Shown here: positions 56,794 to 64,000 of the stretch, one piece after another
Numbering within the stretch: the stretch's first letter is position 1
Layout: each line of letters opens with the position of its first letter
Assembly (NCBI RefSeq): GCF_014155765.1
Contig: NZ_SCKT01000001.1
Coordinates: 186,001-250,000, forward strand
DNA: 64,000 bases
Reading direction: 5' to 3'
DNA from: Pantoea dispersa
GTDB lineage: Bacteria; Pseudomonadota; Gammaproteobacteria; Enterobacterales; Enterobacteriaceae
Program-made: the position numbers and the translations under genes
Notes under the pieces: generated by a model
Databases searched by the model: none
Told to the model about the DNA's origin: nothing
Seen by the model: the letters and a program-made list of their open reading frames with translations, nothing else

Positions 56794-58052
56794 CTCCACG
56801 CATGGCGCGGCGGCGTGCCGTTGAGATAATAATTACCCACGTGGTAATACTTCCAGCGCACCGGATCGTGCAGCGTATGGGTGCGCGCGTTGCGCCAGTG
56901 GCGGTCCAGATTAAACTCCTGCAGCGTGGCGCGGGTGCCAGCCAGCTCAAACAGTTTGTTACCGGCAAGCAGAGCGATCTCCGTCGTCAGCACTTTGGCC
57001 TCGGCGGTGGCCACGGTCGCGCGTGCCACGCTGGTCTCATCGGGCTGCGTCAGCGCGGCGTCAATCGCTGCACCGGCCTGCCACAGCAGCGCTTCGGCAG
57101 CGTGCAGGCGGATTTTCAAATCACCGACTGCCGCCAGCGTGAAGTGGTCATCGGCAGCGCGCGCCTGGCCACTGTCAATCCACGGCCGCGAGCGTTCGCG
57201 AACAAATTGCAGGGTGTCTTCAATGGTGCCGCGCGCAATACCGACATCCACCGCCGCCTGAATGATCTGTGAAATCGGCCCGGCAGCGGTTGGCCGCTCA
57301 AACGCCTGCCAGGTTGGAATAACGCGCGACAGCGGGGCGCGGACATTCTCCAGCAGTACGGTACCGGAGGCCGTCGTGCGCTGACCAAAGGCCGACCAGT
57401 TATTAATGACGCTGATGCCTGGCGTGTCGCGATCGAGCACAATCAGATGCGCCCGGTCCTGCTCGTCCAGCGCCACGGCATGGATTCGATGCGCCAGCAG
57501 CGCGCCAGTGGCATAAAATTTTTCCCCGTTAATCACCACCTCATCACCGTCACGCCGAAAGCGCGTCTGAAAATCGGCGACCGTGCGGCCATGCTTCTCC
57601 GAAAAGGCGTTACCCCAGCGCAGCCCGGCCAGTACCTCGCTCAGCAGTACCTGTTTTTGTGCTTCGCTACCGTCTTCCAGCAGATGGGCCACACCGGCCA
57701 GATGGTTTTGCGGCAGCTGACCGAGCGCCGGATCGGCAGCTGAAATGATGGCGATCACCCTGGCCACGGTGGTCCACGACACGCCCGCTCCGCCCCAGGC
57801 TTTGGGGATGGCCATTGCCCACAGGCCGCTTTGCGAGAACGCATCCAGCTCTTTGAGGGGCAGAATGCCCTCACGATCGCGCAGTGCCGCCTCGCGCGCG
57901 AAGCTGGCCGCCAACTGATGGGCTACGGCGATAGCTTCCGCATCGTCGCGAATGATATGCGCGGCGCCAGCCGGTAATGGCACCGGTGCTTCCGTCTGTT
58001 GCGTATTGACTTTACGCGGCAGCGCCGCGGAGTCGGCTAAGGTCAGCGACAT
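56790..58052 (-). CDS. SfnB-family acyl-CoA-dehydrogenase-like flavoprotein
   Basis: The 420-residue protein has the acyl-CoA dehydrogenase fold: N-terminal helices (to about 130), beta domain with RWGNAFSEKHG and VINGEKFYATGALLAH, and C-terminal helical bundle with QEFNLDRHWRNARTHTLHDP. It matches the SfnB/DszC-like group, flavin-dependent monooxygenases linked to sulfur acquisition. It faces the monooxygenase gene end to end, so the two belong to separate transcripts but probably one pathway. Confidence 0.87.
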   Translation of the reverse strand: MSLTLADSAALPRKVNTQQTEAPVPLPAGAAHIIRDDAEAIAVAHQLAASFAREAALRDREGILPLKELDAFSQSGLWAMAIPKAWGGAGVSWTTVARVIAIISAADPALGQLPQNHLAGVAHLLEDGSEAQKQVLLSEVLAGLRWGNAFSEKHGRTVADFQTRFRRDGDEVVINGEKFYATGALLAHRIHAVALDEQDRAHLIVLDRDTPGISVINNWSAFGQRTTASGTVLLENVRAPLSRVIPTWQAFERPTAAGPISQIIQAAVDVGIARGTIEDTLQFVRERSRPWIDSGQARAADDHFTLAAVGDLKIRLHAAEALLWQAGAAIDAALTQPDETSVARATVATAEAKVLTTEIALLAGNKLFELAGTRATLQEFNLDRHWRNARTHTLHDPVRWKYYHVGNYYLNGTPPRHAWS

Positions 58053-58142
58053 AATGACTTCTCCGGTAGAAGAGGATAGAGGAGGGCATCATCGCATGCG
58101 CACGCGGAGGGCTTATATCTCAATAGCGGTTAAGCAAAGCGC

Positions 58143-58172
58143 AAAAAAGCCTTAGTGCTCGCACACTAAGGC
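58143..58172 (-). terminator. Rho-independent terminator of curA
   Basis: GCCTTAGTG (58149-58157) and CACTAAGGC (58164-58172) form a 9-bp stem; on the minus strand a TTTTTT run follows (complement of 58143-58148). It lies 30 bases past the curA stop. Confidence 0.88.
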
Positions 58173-58202
58173 CGGATTTACAGTCGGGGAGAGAACCGCT
58201 GG

Positions 58203-59228
58203 CTACGCCACTTTCACCACGGTTTTGCCGAAGTTTTTGCCTTTCAGCATGTCAATAAACGCCTGCGGCGCATGCTCCAGCCCTTCTACCATGTGTTCGC
58301 GGTACAACACTTTTTGTTGCTCGACCAGCGGCGTCATCGCCTGCAGGAATTCCGGATAGCGATCGCCATAATCCTGGAAGATGATGAAGCCCTGCATACG
58401 GATGCGGCGTTTCAGAATCCCGCCCATGATCAGCGGCGTGCGATCGGGGCCGGGTGGCAGTTCGCGACTGCTGTAGCCCGACACCAGGCCACACACCGGC
58501 ACGCGCGCGGCGGTGTTGAGCAGCGGGAAGACGGCATCGAATACTTTGCCGCCGACGTTTTCAAAATAGATGTCGATACCGTCCGGGCAGGCGGCCGCCA
58601 GCTGTTCTGCGAAATCGTCACGATGATGATCGATACAGGCGGAAAAACCGAGGGTGTCAATCGCGTAGCGGCACTTCTCCTCACCGCCGGCCACGCCGAC
58701 GACGCGGCAGCCATTCAGCTTACCGAGCTGACCGACCGTGGCACCCACCGGTCCGGTGGCGGCGGCGACAACCAGCGTTTCACCGGCTTTGGGCTGACCG
58801 ATATCCATCAGGCCCATGTAGGCGGTAAAGCCCGGCATACCCAGAATACCCAGCGCCCAGGATGGATGGGGCAGATGACCGATTTTAGTCACGCCAGTGC
58901 CATCGGACAGGGCATAGCTCTGCCAGCCGCTGGCCGCCAGTACCCAGTCGCCGGCGCTGAAATCCGGATGCTGCGATTCCGCCACCTGGCATACGGTGCC
59001 GCCGACCATCGGCTGGTCGAGTTGCGCCGGCGGCGCGTAGGATTTGCTGTCATCCATGCGGCCACGCATATATGGGTCGAGCGACAGATAGTGGGTGCGC
59101 AGCAGCATCTGTCCCGCCTGCACCTGCGGCAGCGGTTGTTCGACAAAGCGGAAGTTCTCTTTCACCGGCTCGCCGTCCGGGCGTGACGCCAGCAGCCAGG
59201 CGTGATTGAGTGAAGCGTGTTGAGTCAT
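58203..59228 (-). CDS. curA: NADPH-dependent curcumin/enone reductase CurA
   Basis: CurA is a zinc-free medium-chain reductase that saturates the double bond of enones such as curcumin. The 341 residues align closely with E. coli CurA (345): LSLDPYMRGRM, LGMPGFTAYMGLMDIGQPK, the Rossmann VVAAATGPVGATVGQ, and YFENVGGKVFDAV. The ATG at 59228 has AAGGA upstream; the frame stays open 151 codons further but those overlap DUF3147 in antisense and are not coding. Confidence 0.94.
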   Translation of the reverse strand: MTQHASLNHAWLLASRPDGEPVKENFRFVEQPLPQVQAGQMLLRTHYLSLDPYMRGRMDDSKSYAPPAQLDQPMVGGTVCQVAESQHPDFSAGDWVLAASGWQSYALSDGTGVTKIGHLPHPSWALGILGMPGFTAYMGLMDIGQPKAGETLVVAAATGPVGATVGQLGKLNGCRVVGVAGGEEKCRYAIDTLGFSACIDHHRDDFAEQLAAACPDGIDIYFENVGGKVFDAVFPLLNTAARVPVCGLVSGYSSRELPPGPDRTPLIMGGILKRRIRMQGFIIFQDYGDRYPEFLQAMTPLVEQQKVLYREHMVEGLEHAPQAFIDMLKGKNFGKTVVKVA

Positions 59229-59311
59229 AGCATTTCCTTGTTTCTGCGCGGGTAAAACAGCAAGTGTAGCCAATGACCGGGCATGGAATGGATGATTGAT
59301 GCGGCTTGCGC

Positions 59312-59662
59312 CTACATCAGAATGATACCAAACCGCTTCAGCAACAGCGCCCAGAGGGCGAACAACACCACGGTAATCACGCAGGAGAGTAACAGCGTGA
59401 GCCAGAAGCCGGCGCGCTGGTAAAAAAACGGAAACAGGATAAACATCGGCAGTGTCGGCACCACATACCAAAACGTATACCATGCGTGAGCGGCAATCTT
59501 TTCCTGCGTTTGTCCTTCTATTTTCATCCAGATAAGCACCAGCAAGGTGACCAGCGGTAAAGCGGCGAGCAGGCCGCCCAGACGATCGCTGCGTTTCGCT
59601 GCTTCTGAGATCAGTACCACCATAAAGGCGGTTAACGCGTATTTTGAGATTAGCCAGAGCAT
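59312..59662 (-). CDS. DUF3147 small membrane protein
   Basis: The 116-residue protein has four predicted membrane helices (about 3-20, 32-47, 63-82 and 87-109). It lies 46 bases downstream of the metal-sensor gene on the same strand, so the pair may form an operon and the protein may take part in metal efflux or stress; this is inference. In the gap, GATAATTATCATTA (59673-59686) resembles a Fur half-site pair, a weak hint only. Confidence 0.8.
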   Translation of the reverse strand: MLWLISKYALTAFMVVLISEAAKRSDRLGGLLAALPLVTLLVLIWMKIEGQTQEKIAAHAWYTFWYVVPTLPMFILFPFFYQRAGFWLTLLLSCVITVVLFALWALLLKRFGIILM

Positions 59663-59708
59663 CGTTGTTCCCGATAATTATCATTAAGCCGACTGCGTGC
59701 CTGAGGTT

Positions 59709-59984
59709 CTATTTCAGGTAAGAACGAATGACCGCCACGATCTCTTCCAGATCCTCACTTCGCGCCTGCGGCGTAGCCTCTGCGTTCATCAAATGTTCGC
59801 GTATATGGCCTTCGAGCAATTCGCTCATCAGGCCATTAATAGCGCCGCGCACTGCCGCGACCTGCTGCAGTACCTTGAGGCACTCTTCATCCGATTCGAC
59901 GGCGGTTTCCAGCGACGCCGCCTGACCTTTTATACGTCGAATGCGGGTGAGCAAGCTTTTCTGATTTCTCAGGGTATGGGCCAT
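59709..59984 (-). CDS. RcnR/FrmR-family metal-sensing repressor
   Basis: The 91-residue all-helical DUF156 repressor starts at 59984 (MAHTLRNQKSLLTRIRRIKG) after GGAGG; 75 upstream codons in frame are not coding. Ligand positions are His3, Cys35, His60 and His64, the exact W-X-Y-Z set of the Ni/Co sensor RcnR; the formaldehyde sensor FrmR has Glu at 64. The first helix (LLTRIRRIKGQ) instead looks more like FrmR. A G-tract operator lies 26 bases upstream. It probably represses itself and DUF3147, releasing DNA on binding Ni, Co or an unknown ligand. Confidence 0.88.
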   Translation of the reverse strand: MAHTLRNQKSLLTRIRRIKGQAASLETAVESDEECLKVLQQVAAVRGAINGLMSELLEGHIREHLMNAEATPQARSEDLEEIVAVIRSYLK

Positions 59985-60009
59985 TACTGCCTCCGGTTGA
60001 TCATGTTCT

Positions 60010-60026
60010 ATACTGGGGTATAGTAT
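60010..60026. promoter_or_regulatory. G-tract operator of the RcnR-like repressor
   Basis: ATACTGGGGTATAGTAT consists of inverted ATACT/AGTAT arms around a GGGG tract, the layout of CsoR/RcnR-class operators. It lies 26 bases before the repressor start and 80 before the divergent DUF1289 gene. Confidence 0.75.
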
Positions 60027-60105
60027 ATAACTCACTTTACGGCGCTTTCGGGCCGCCTGCAACTGATTACCCCGACATTGACATCCAAATCCCAGGAGGC
60101 TGGAT

Positions 60106-60288
60106 ATGTCCGCAAAATCGCCGTGCATCGATCTCTGTGTGTTTGATACGAAAACCGGCTGGTGCGAAGGATGCGGACGCACCCGTGGTGAAACCCAAAG
60201 CTGGCGCAAGCTTTCGCCTTACCATCGCAAAGCGACAGAGCGGGCGCTTCCAGCGCGCCTGAAAGCGCTTAAAACCCGAGAGGCGTAG
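60106..60288 (+). CDS. DUF1289 small cysteine-rich protein
   Basis: The 60-residue protein has the family motif C7-x3-C11-x8-C20-x2-C23 (CIDLCVF...GWCEGCGRT), probably a metal or Fe-S site, followed by a basic helix. AGGAGG precedes the ATG. It is divergent from the metal-sensor gene and could share its operator region. Function unknown. Confidence 0.85.
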   Translation: MSAKSPCIDLCVFDTKTGWCEGCGRTRGETQSWRKLSPYHRKATERALPARLKALKTREA

Positions 60289-60521
60289 TCTTGTTCGTCA
60301 GGGCGAGGCGACACACATTGAGGGTGACGCTGCTGCCAAAGATTGAAACCTGACGGTGTAGCAGGACATTTGTGATTAACATCTTATTTACATCATTAAC
60401 ATCCCCTTTTTGCTGGCTATCAGTTATGCGGTGAATCTATAGTCAATTTACTATGTAAAACCGTGTTTTATCTGGTGCAACTCATGACTTTGGCGATGAG
60501 GCACGCCAGCAGCGTTTCAGA

Positions 60522-60537
60522 CCTGATTTAAATCAGG
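60522..60537. promoter_or_regulatory. Perfect 16-bp palindrome upstream of the amidohydrolase operon
   Basis: CCTGATTTAAATCAGG is self-complementary and lies 18 bases before the ATG at 60556, just ahead of the ribosome site. It is a candidate operator for an unseen regulator. The rest of 60289-60555 is AT-rich with no ORF. Confidence 0.5.
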
Positions 60538-60555
60538 CAGTTAAGAGGGGATACT

Positions 60556-61626
60556 ATGGAGATTGTTAACGCACCGCATCTGCCTGTCAGAGAAAACTGG
60601 CTGGCATTGCATCGTGAACCCGCTTTGATGCCCGACCTGCCGATGGTCGATGCGCATCATCACTTATGGGACCGCCAGTCAGGGCGTTATCTGGCACCTG
60701 AATTCAGCCACGATATCGAAACATCCGGCCACCGGATACTCTCTACCGTCTACATTCAGTGCCGTTCAATGCTGCGCCGCAACGGACCGGAGGCCTTCAA
60801 ACCCGTCGGTGAGGTGGAGTTTGCCAGCGGCGTCGCGGCAATGTTTAACAGCGGCCATTACGGCGCGGCGGCAGGCTGTGAAGCGATTGTCGGCGGTGCC
60901 AGCCTGCTGACTGGCGATGACCTGCTGCCGGTGATTGAAACCATGACGGAACGTTCAGGGGGACGATTACGCGGGATGCGTAATCCGCTGGCCTGGCACG
61001 ATGACCCACGCGTGGTATCCAGTCCCGCGACGCCGCCCGCCGGTCTGGCGGCCAGTGCCGCATTCCGGCGCGGTGCCGCATGCCTGGCCCGCAAAGGACT
61101 GTCGCTGGATGTCTGGGTTTATCACACCCAACTCGATGAAATCGCTGAGCTGGCACGGGCGCTACCCGAACTGCATATTATTGTGGACCATTGCGGCGGG
61201 CCGATCGGTAGCGGGCCGTATGCCGGCAAACGGGATGCCACCTTCCATGAATGGAAAAAGGCCATCATTGCGCTGGCGGCGTTGCCAAACGTGAGCATCA
61301 AAATCAGCGGTTTCGGCATGACCGTCATGGGCTACTCCTTCGCCCAGCATGCCATGCCACCCGACTCTCTGACGCTTTCGCAGGCCTGGCGGCCGCAGTT
61401 TGAAACCCTGGTTGACGCATTTGGCGTCGGGCGCTGTATGTTCGCCAGCAACTTCCCTGTCGACAAAGGGATGTTCAGCTACGGCGTATTCTGGAATGCC
61501 TGTAAAAGGCTGGCTGAGCACGCTTCGCCGACCGAAAGAGAACAGCTGTTCTGGCGCACCGCGGCTGCACGCTATCGCTTATCCTCCCTGGAGAATATGG
61601 ATGAATATCAAATCAAGACTGCATGA
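60556..61626 (+). CDS. Amidohydrolase-2 family metal-dependent hydrolase
   Basis: The 356-residue protein is a TIM-barrel amidohydrolase of the lactonase/decarboxylase-like amidohydrolase-2 family. Visible motifs are His34-x-His36 (MVDAHHHLWD), the His of HIIVDHCGGP, and the Asp of CMFASNFPVDKG. Substrates in this family include sugar lactones and aromatic acids; none can be chosen here. It overlaps the following MFS gene by 26 bases, so hydrolase and carrier act on the same compound class. Confidence 0.87.
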   Translation: MEIVNAPHLPVRENWLALHREPALMPDLPMVDAHHHLWDRQSGRYLAPEFSHDIETSGHRILSTVYIQCRSMLRRNGPEAFKPVGEVEFASGVAAMFNSGHYGAAAGCEAIVGGASLLTGDDLLPVIETMTERSGGRLRGMRNPLAWHDDPRVVSSPATPPAGLAASAAFRRGAACLARKGLSLDVWVYHTQLDEIAELARALPELHIIVDHCGGPIGSGPYAGKRDATFHEWKKAIIALAALPNVSIKISGFGMTVMGYSFAQHAMPPDSLTLSQAWRPQFETLVDAFGVGRCMFASNFPVDKGMFSYGVFWNACKRLAEHASPTEREQLFWRTAAARYRLSSLENMDEYQIKTA

Positions 61627-62875
61627 AGCGCCTCCCCTGGCGCAGGATGCGTCCGCTGCAGCGATCTCGTATACATCGGCAGAAAAAAGGACGCTGGCGC
61701 TGGGCGGGGTAGGATGGACGTTTGAAAGCTATGACTCGTTTTTGCTCTCGCTGTTACTACCGGTACTGGGCGTGGTATTTGATGTCAGCAAAACGGAACT
61801 TGGCGTGTTTATCAGCACCACGGCAGGCGGGCAGATTATTGGTGGCATTCTGTTTGGGCTGGTTGCCGATAAGATCGGACGCGTCAGAACGGCCTTTATC
61901 TGTATCGCCATCTATTCACTTTTCTCCGGACTGCTGGCGTTCTCCCACAATCCTCAGGCGTTTGCTGCGCTGCGATTCTGCGGTGCGCTGGGTATGGGCG
62001 GCATGTGGACGTCAGGAGCGGCACTGATCGCCGAAACATGGCGTCCGGAACGTCGTGCACGTGGTGGCGCGCTGATGCAGATGGGGTTACCGGTGGGAGC
62101 GATTCTGGCGATTGGCCTGACGGCGCTGGTGACGGCCCTGACCGGCGGGCTGGAAAACGGCGGCTGGCGCTACCTTTTCATGATTGGCGCACTGCCGGTG
62201 TTTATCATGATGGTCATTGCTTATATCACGCCTGAATCACCCGTCTGGCTGGCGCGCCAGCAGGAACGCGCTCACCGCCAGAGCAAAACAGCAGGTACCG
62301 GCAAAATCAACCTTAAAGGATTGCTGCTGGCATTTACCTTTATCTTTTTCATTCAGTACCTGTTCTGGGGCGTATTCACCTGGACGCCAACCTATCTTCG
62401 TGAAGTTAAGCATCTCGATTTTCTTCACAGCCTGAAATTTGTGCTGGCCCTGCAAACAGGTGCCATTGCTGGCTTCCTGGTGTTCTCACTGCTGGCCGAT
62501 AAGTGGGGGCGCAGGCCGATGTTTCTGCTCTACCTGTTTATCGGTGCGGTGGCGGTCGGCATGTATCTGGCGACCACTCAGCCGCTGATTCTGATGGTCG
62601 CCATCTTTATGGCAGGGTTTGGCGTAAACGGTATTTTTGCCGGCTCCGGTCCTTTTCTCGCCGAGATCATTGGCGACACGCAGTCACGCGGCTTTTTAAT
62701 GGGGCTGGCGTATAACGGCGGGCGCCTGGGCGGCTTTATCGCGCCGCTGCTGATTGGCTTTGTGGCCAGCGTTGGAGGATTCACCGCCGGGCTGGCCACC
62801 ACGGTGATCGCCTTTCTTGCCGCGATGGTGGTGGTCTGGTTAGCGCCAGAAACCAAAGGCGTGAAGTTGCAGTAA
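61601..62875 (+). CDS. MFS transporter (aromatic acid/sugar-acid type)
   Basis: The 424-residue protein starts at 61601 (MNIKSRLHEAPP) after GGAG; the longer frame lies within the hydrolase gene. It has 12 predicted helices, a helix-1 motif GWTFESYDSFLLSLLLPVL typical of the SHS/AAHS carriers, and GRRP in the central loop (DKWGRRPMF). It is probably the importer of the hydrolase substrate. Confidence 0.87.
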   Translation: MNIKSRLHEAPPLAQDASAAAISYTSAEKRTLALGGVGWTFESYDSFLLSLLLPVLGVVFDVSKTELGVFISTTAGGQIIGGILFGLVADKIGRVRTAFICIAIYSLFSGLLAFSHNPQAFAALRFCGALGMGGMWTSGAALIAETWRPERRARGGALMQMGLPVGAILAIGLTALVTALTGGLENGGWRYLFMIGALPVFIMMVIAYITPESPVWLARQQERAHRQSKTAGTGKINLKGLLLAFTFIFFIQYLFWGVFTWTPTYLREVKHLDFLHSLKFVLALQTGAIAGFLVFSLLADKWGRRPMFLLYLFIGAVAVGMYLATTQPLILMVAIFMAGFGVNGIFAGSGPFLAEIIGDTQSRGFLMGLAYNGGRLGGFIAPLLIGFVASVGGFTAGLATTVIAFLAAMVVVWLAPETKGVKLQ

Positions 62876-62922
62876 GCTGTGCACCTGTCGCGCAATCGGC
62901 AGGTTAAAACCTGTGACACGGT

Positions 62923-62949
62923 GAACACCTGACGCGCTGTCAGGTGTTC
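62923..62949. terminator. Perfect 11-bp hairpin after the MFS gene
   Basis: GAACACCTGAC (62923-62933) pairs with GTCAGGTGTTC (62939-62949) around five bases. No T run follows on either strand, so it may be a weak terminator or a REP-like element. Confidence 0.5.
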
Positions 62950-63071
62950 AGCCAGTTGTGTGGTATACCCACCGTAGCCAGAATCATCACCGCAAAATCC
63001 TGCACCACATCGCGGCCACGCCAGGTGAGCCCGCGCACAAACCCGGACAAAACATCAGGTTCGCCGGCGCG
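62940..63071 (-). pseudogene. Possible C-terminal gene remnant
   Basis: The minus strand is open for 43 codons without a plausible start and ends in a TGA inside a hairpin. The translation (RAGEPDVLSGFVRGLTWRGR, then DVVQDFAVMILATVGIPHNW-LNT) looks protein-like in composition. I do not recognise it. It may be the tail of a gene deleted between the MFS and lactonase genes. The remainder of 62876-63195 shows nothing else. Confidence 0.3.
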
Positions 63072-63195
63072 CTAATTGCCTGATTAGCATGGCTTGCTGG
63101 AGAAGTGCCCAGGTGACGTCGGGCAATCACACATAACAGGCGCATGCTTTACTGCGTATAACCGGGTCTGATTACCCCTCATCAAGGAGAACACC

Positions 63196-64000
63196 ATGAT
63201 AAACAGCCTGCGCACCGTTACGCTGCTGGCGGCAATGACGGTGAGCGCGCCACTGCTGGCGCAGACCTTTGTTTACGTATCCGCCGCAGACGACGGCACC
63301 ATCGCGCGCTATACGCTGGACGCACGCAGCGGCGCTTTGCAGCTGCTTGGCCACACTGAGGCCGGGGGCAAAGTGATGCCGATGGCGCTCAGTGCGGATC
63401 ACAAAACGCTGTACGCGGCGATTCGCAGTAAACCGCTGCAGCTGGCGAGCTGGCAGATTGACTCGCAGAGCGGCGAGCTGAACAACCGGCGCACCGTGCC
63501 GGCTGCGGCCAGTTACCCCTACATCAGCACTGACCGTCAGGGACGCTTTCTGCTGGGGGCCTCTTATGATGGCGACGTGGTGCAGGTTTACCGCCTGACA
63601 GCCAGCGGCACCATCGCTACGCCGCCGGTCGGCAGCTATAAAACCGGTCATGCGGCGCATTCGGTGATTATCGATGCCAGCGGTCGTCACGCTTATGTGG
63701 GCAATCTTGGCACCGATCGCGTGCTGCAGCTCAGGCTGGGCGCAGACGGCACGCTCAGCGCCCTCGGCAAGGGGGAGGTAGTAACCGCCGCCGATAACGG
63801 TCCGCGTCACTCAGTGTTGTCGCCGGATAATCGCTATCTGTACAACATTGGTGAAATGGGCGGCATCATTACCCAGTTCCGGCGCGAAACCAGCGGCGAA
63901 CTGATGAAAGTGGCGGAAACGCCCAACGCGGTGGCGGCACAGTATCATCTGCAACATGGGCGTGAACGGCCGCCGGGTTACAGCGACAGCACGCCGCGCA
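63196..64000 (+). CDS. Secreted beta-propeller lactonase (C-terminus cut by window edge)
   Basis: The visible 268 codons begin at 63196 after AAGGAG and encode a signal peptide ending LLAQT followed by repeated propeller blades (TFVYVSAADDGTIARYTLDA, YPYISTDRQGRFLLGASYDG, HAYVGNLGTDRVLQLRLGAD). This is the Pgl/lactonase PF10282 family (6-phosphogluconolactonase or carboxymuconate cyclase-like). The signal peptide excludes a cytoplasmic 6-phosphogluconolactonase role; hydrolysis of gluconolactone or another lactone in the periplasm is likely. The stop lies beyond the window. Confidence 0.85.
   Translation, partial: MINSLRTVTLLAAMTVSAPLLAQTFVYVSAADDGTIARYTLDARSGALQLLGHTEAGGKVMPMALSADHKTLYAAIRSKPLQLASWQIDSQSGELNNRRTVPAAASYPYISTDRQGRFLLGASYDGDVVQVYRLTASGTIATPPVGSYKTGHAAHSVIIDASGRHAYVGNLGTDRVLQLRLGADGTLSALGKGEVVTAADNGPRHSVLSPDNRYLYNIGEMGGIITQFRRETSGELMKVAETPNAVAAQYHLQHGRERPPGYSDSTPR

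Noticed and set aside
59229-59684. 151-codon N-terminal extension of curA
   Set aside because: CurA homologues start at the ATG at 59228 with AAGGA; the extension overlaps the complete DUF3147 gene in another frame.

Overview
The window comes from a GC-rich enterobacterial chromosome. The gene content (sapABCDF-fabI, a complete pqqABCDEF operon, membrane glucose dehydrogenase, scsABCD, RluF, CurA, plant-sugar catabolism) and the short palindromes between genes point to Erwiniaceae (Pantoea/Erwinia-like). I infer this from protein resemblance and gene order; no database search was run. There are no tRNA or rRNA genes, no CRISPR array and no insertion sequence.

Layout. 1-7.4 kb: a truncated CMD/AhpD-like protein, fabI, and the sapABCDF peptide/polyamine ABC operon (minus strand), followed by a Fur-box-preceded RyhB small RNA at 7.55 kb. 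7.7-14.5 kb: an M19 dipeptidase and pqqABCDEF. 14.6-18.2 kb: the scsABCD periplasmic thiol/copper-tolerance operon. 18.5-21.1 kb: an MBL-fold hydrolase and a DUF2231/sorbosone-dehydrogenase-like lipoprotein pair. 21.15-21.65 kb: a region without long ORFs that appears to hold a TisB/IstR-type toxin-antitoxin: a LexA box, a leader of about 200 nt, a 29-residue amphipathic peptide, and a divergent small RNA antisense to the leader. 21.7-28 kb: LysR regulator with an Old Yellow Enzyme, a secreted ParB/Srx-like protein, a hexapeptide acyltransferase, an MFS transporter and a GT-D glycosyltransferase. 28.6-36 kb: gcd, a catalase, a carbohydrate porin, an Asp/Glu racemase-family protein and a pirin.

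36.2-43.7 kb matches the D-apionate route: apionate oxidoisomerase, 3-oxo-isoapionate decarboxylase, L-erythrulose kinase and two isomerases leading to D-erythrose 4-phosphate, with an MFS carrier and a SorC regulator. 43.8-48.9 kb is a Ugp-like ABC importer, whose first permease is frameshifted, plus an ADPRM-like Mn-dependent diphosphatase. 48.9-50.7 kb: a YjbR-like protein and rluF. 50.9-58.1 kb: a ribose-type ABC importer, a flavin monooxygenase and a convergent SfnB-like oxidoreductase, probably for organosulfur scavenging. 58.2-60.3 kb: curA, DUF3147, an RcnR-like metal sensor with its operator, and a DUF1289 protein. 60.5-62.9 kb: an amidohydrolase and its MFS partner. The right edge cuts a secreted beta-propeller lactonase.

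How parts work together: PQQ made at 9-14 kb would serve glucose dehydrogenase at 28.6 kb and possibly the lipoprotein dehydrogenase at 19.8 kb, and the lactonase at 63.2 kb could open the resulting sugar lactones. Stress and metal themes recur: RyhB for iron, the LexA-linked toxin for DNA damage, ScsABCD for copper, and the RcnR-like sensor.
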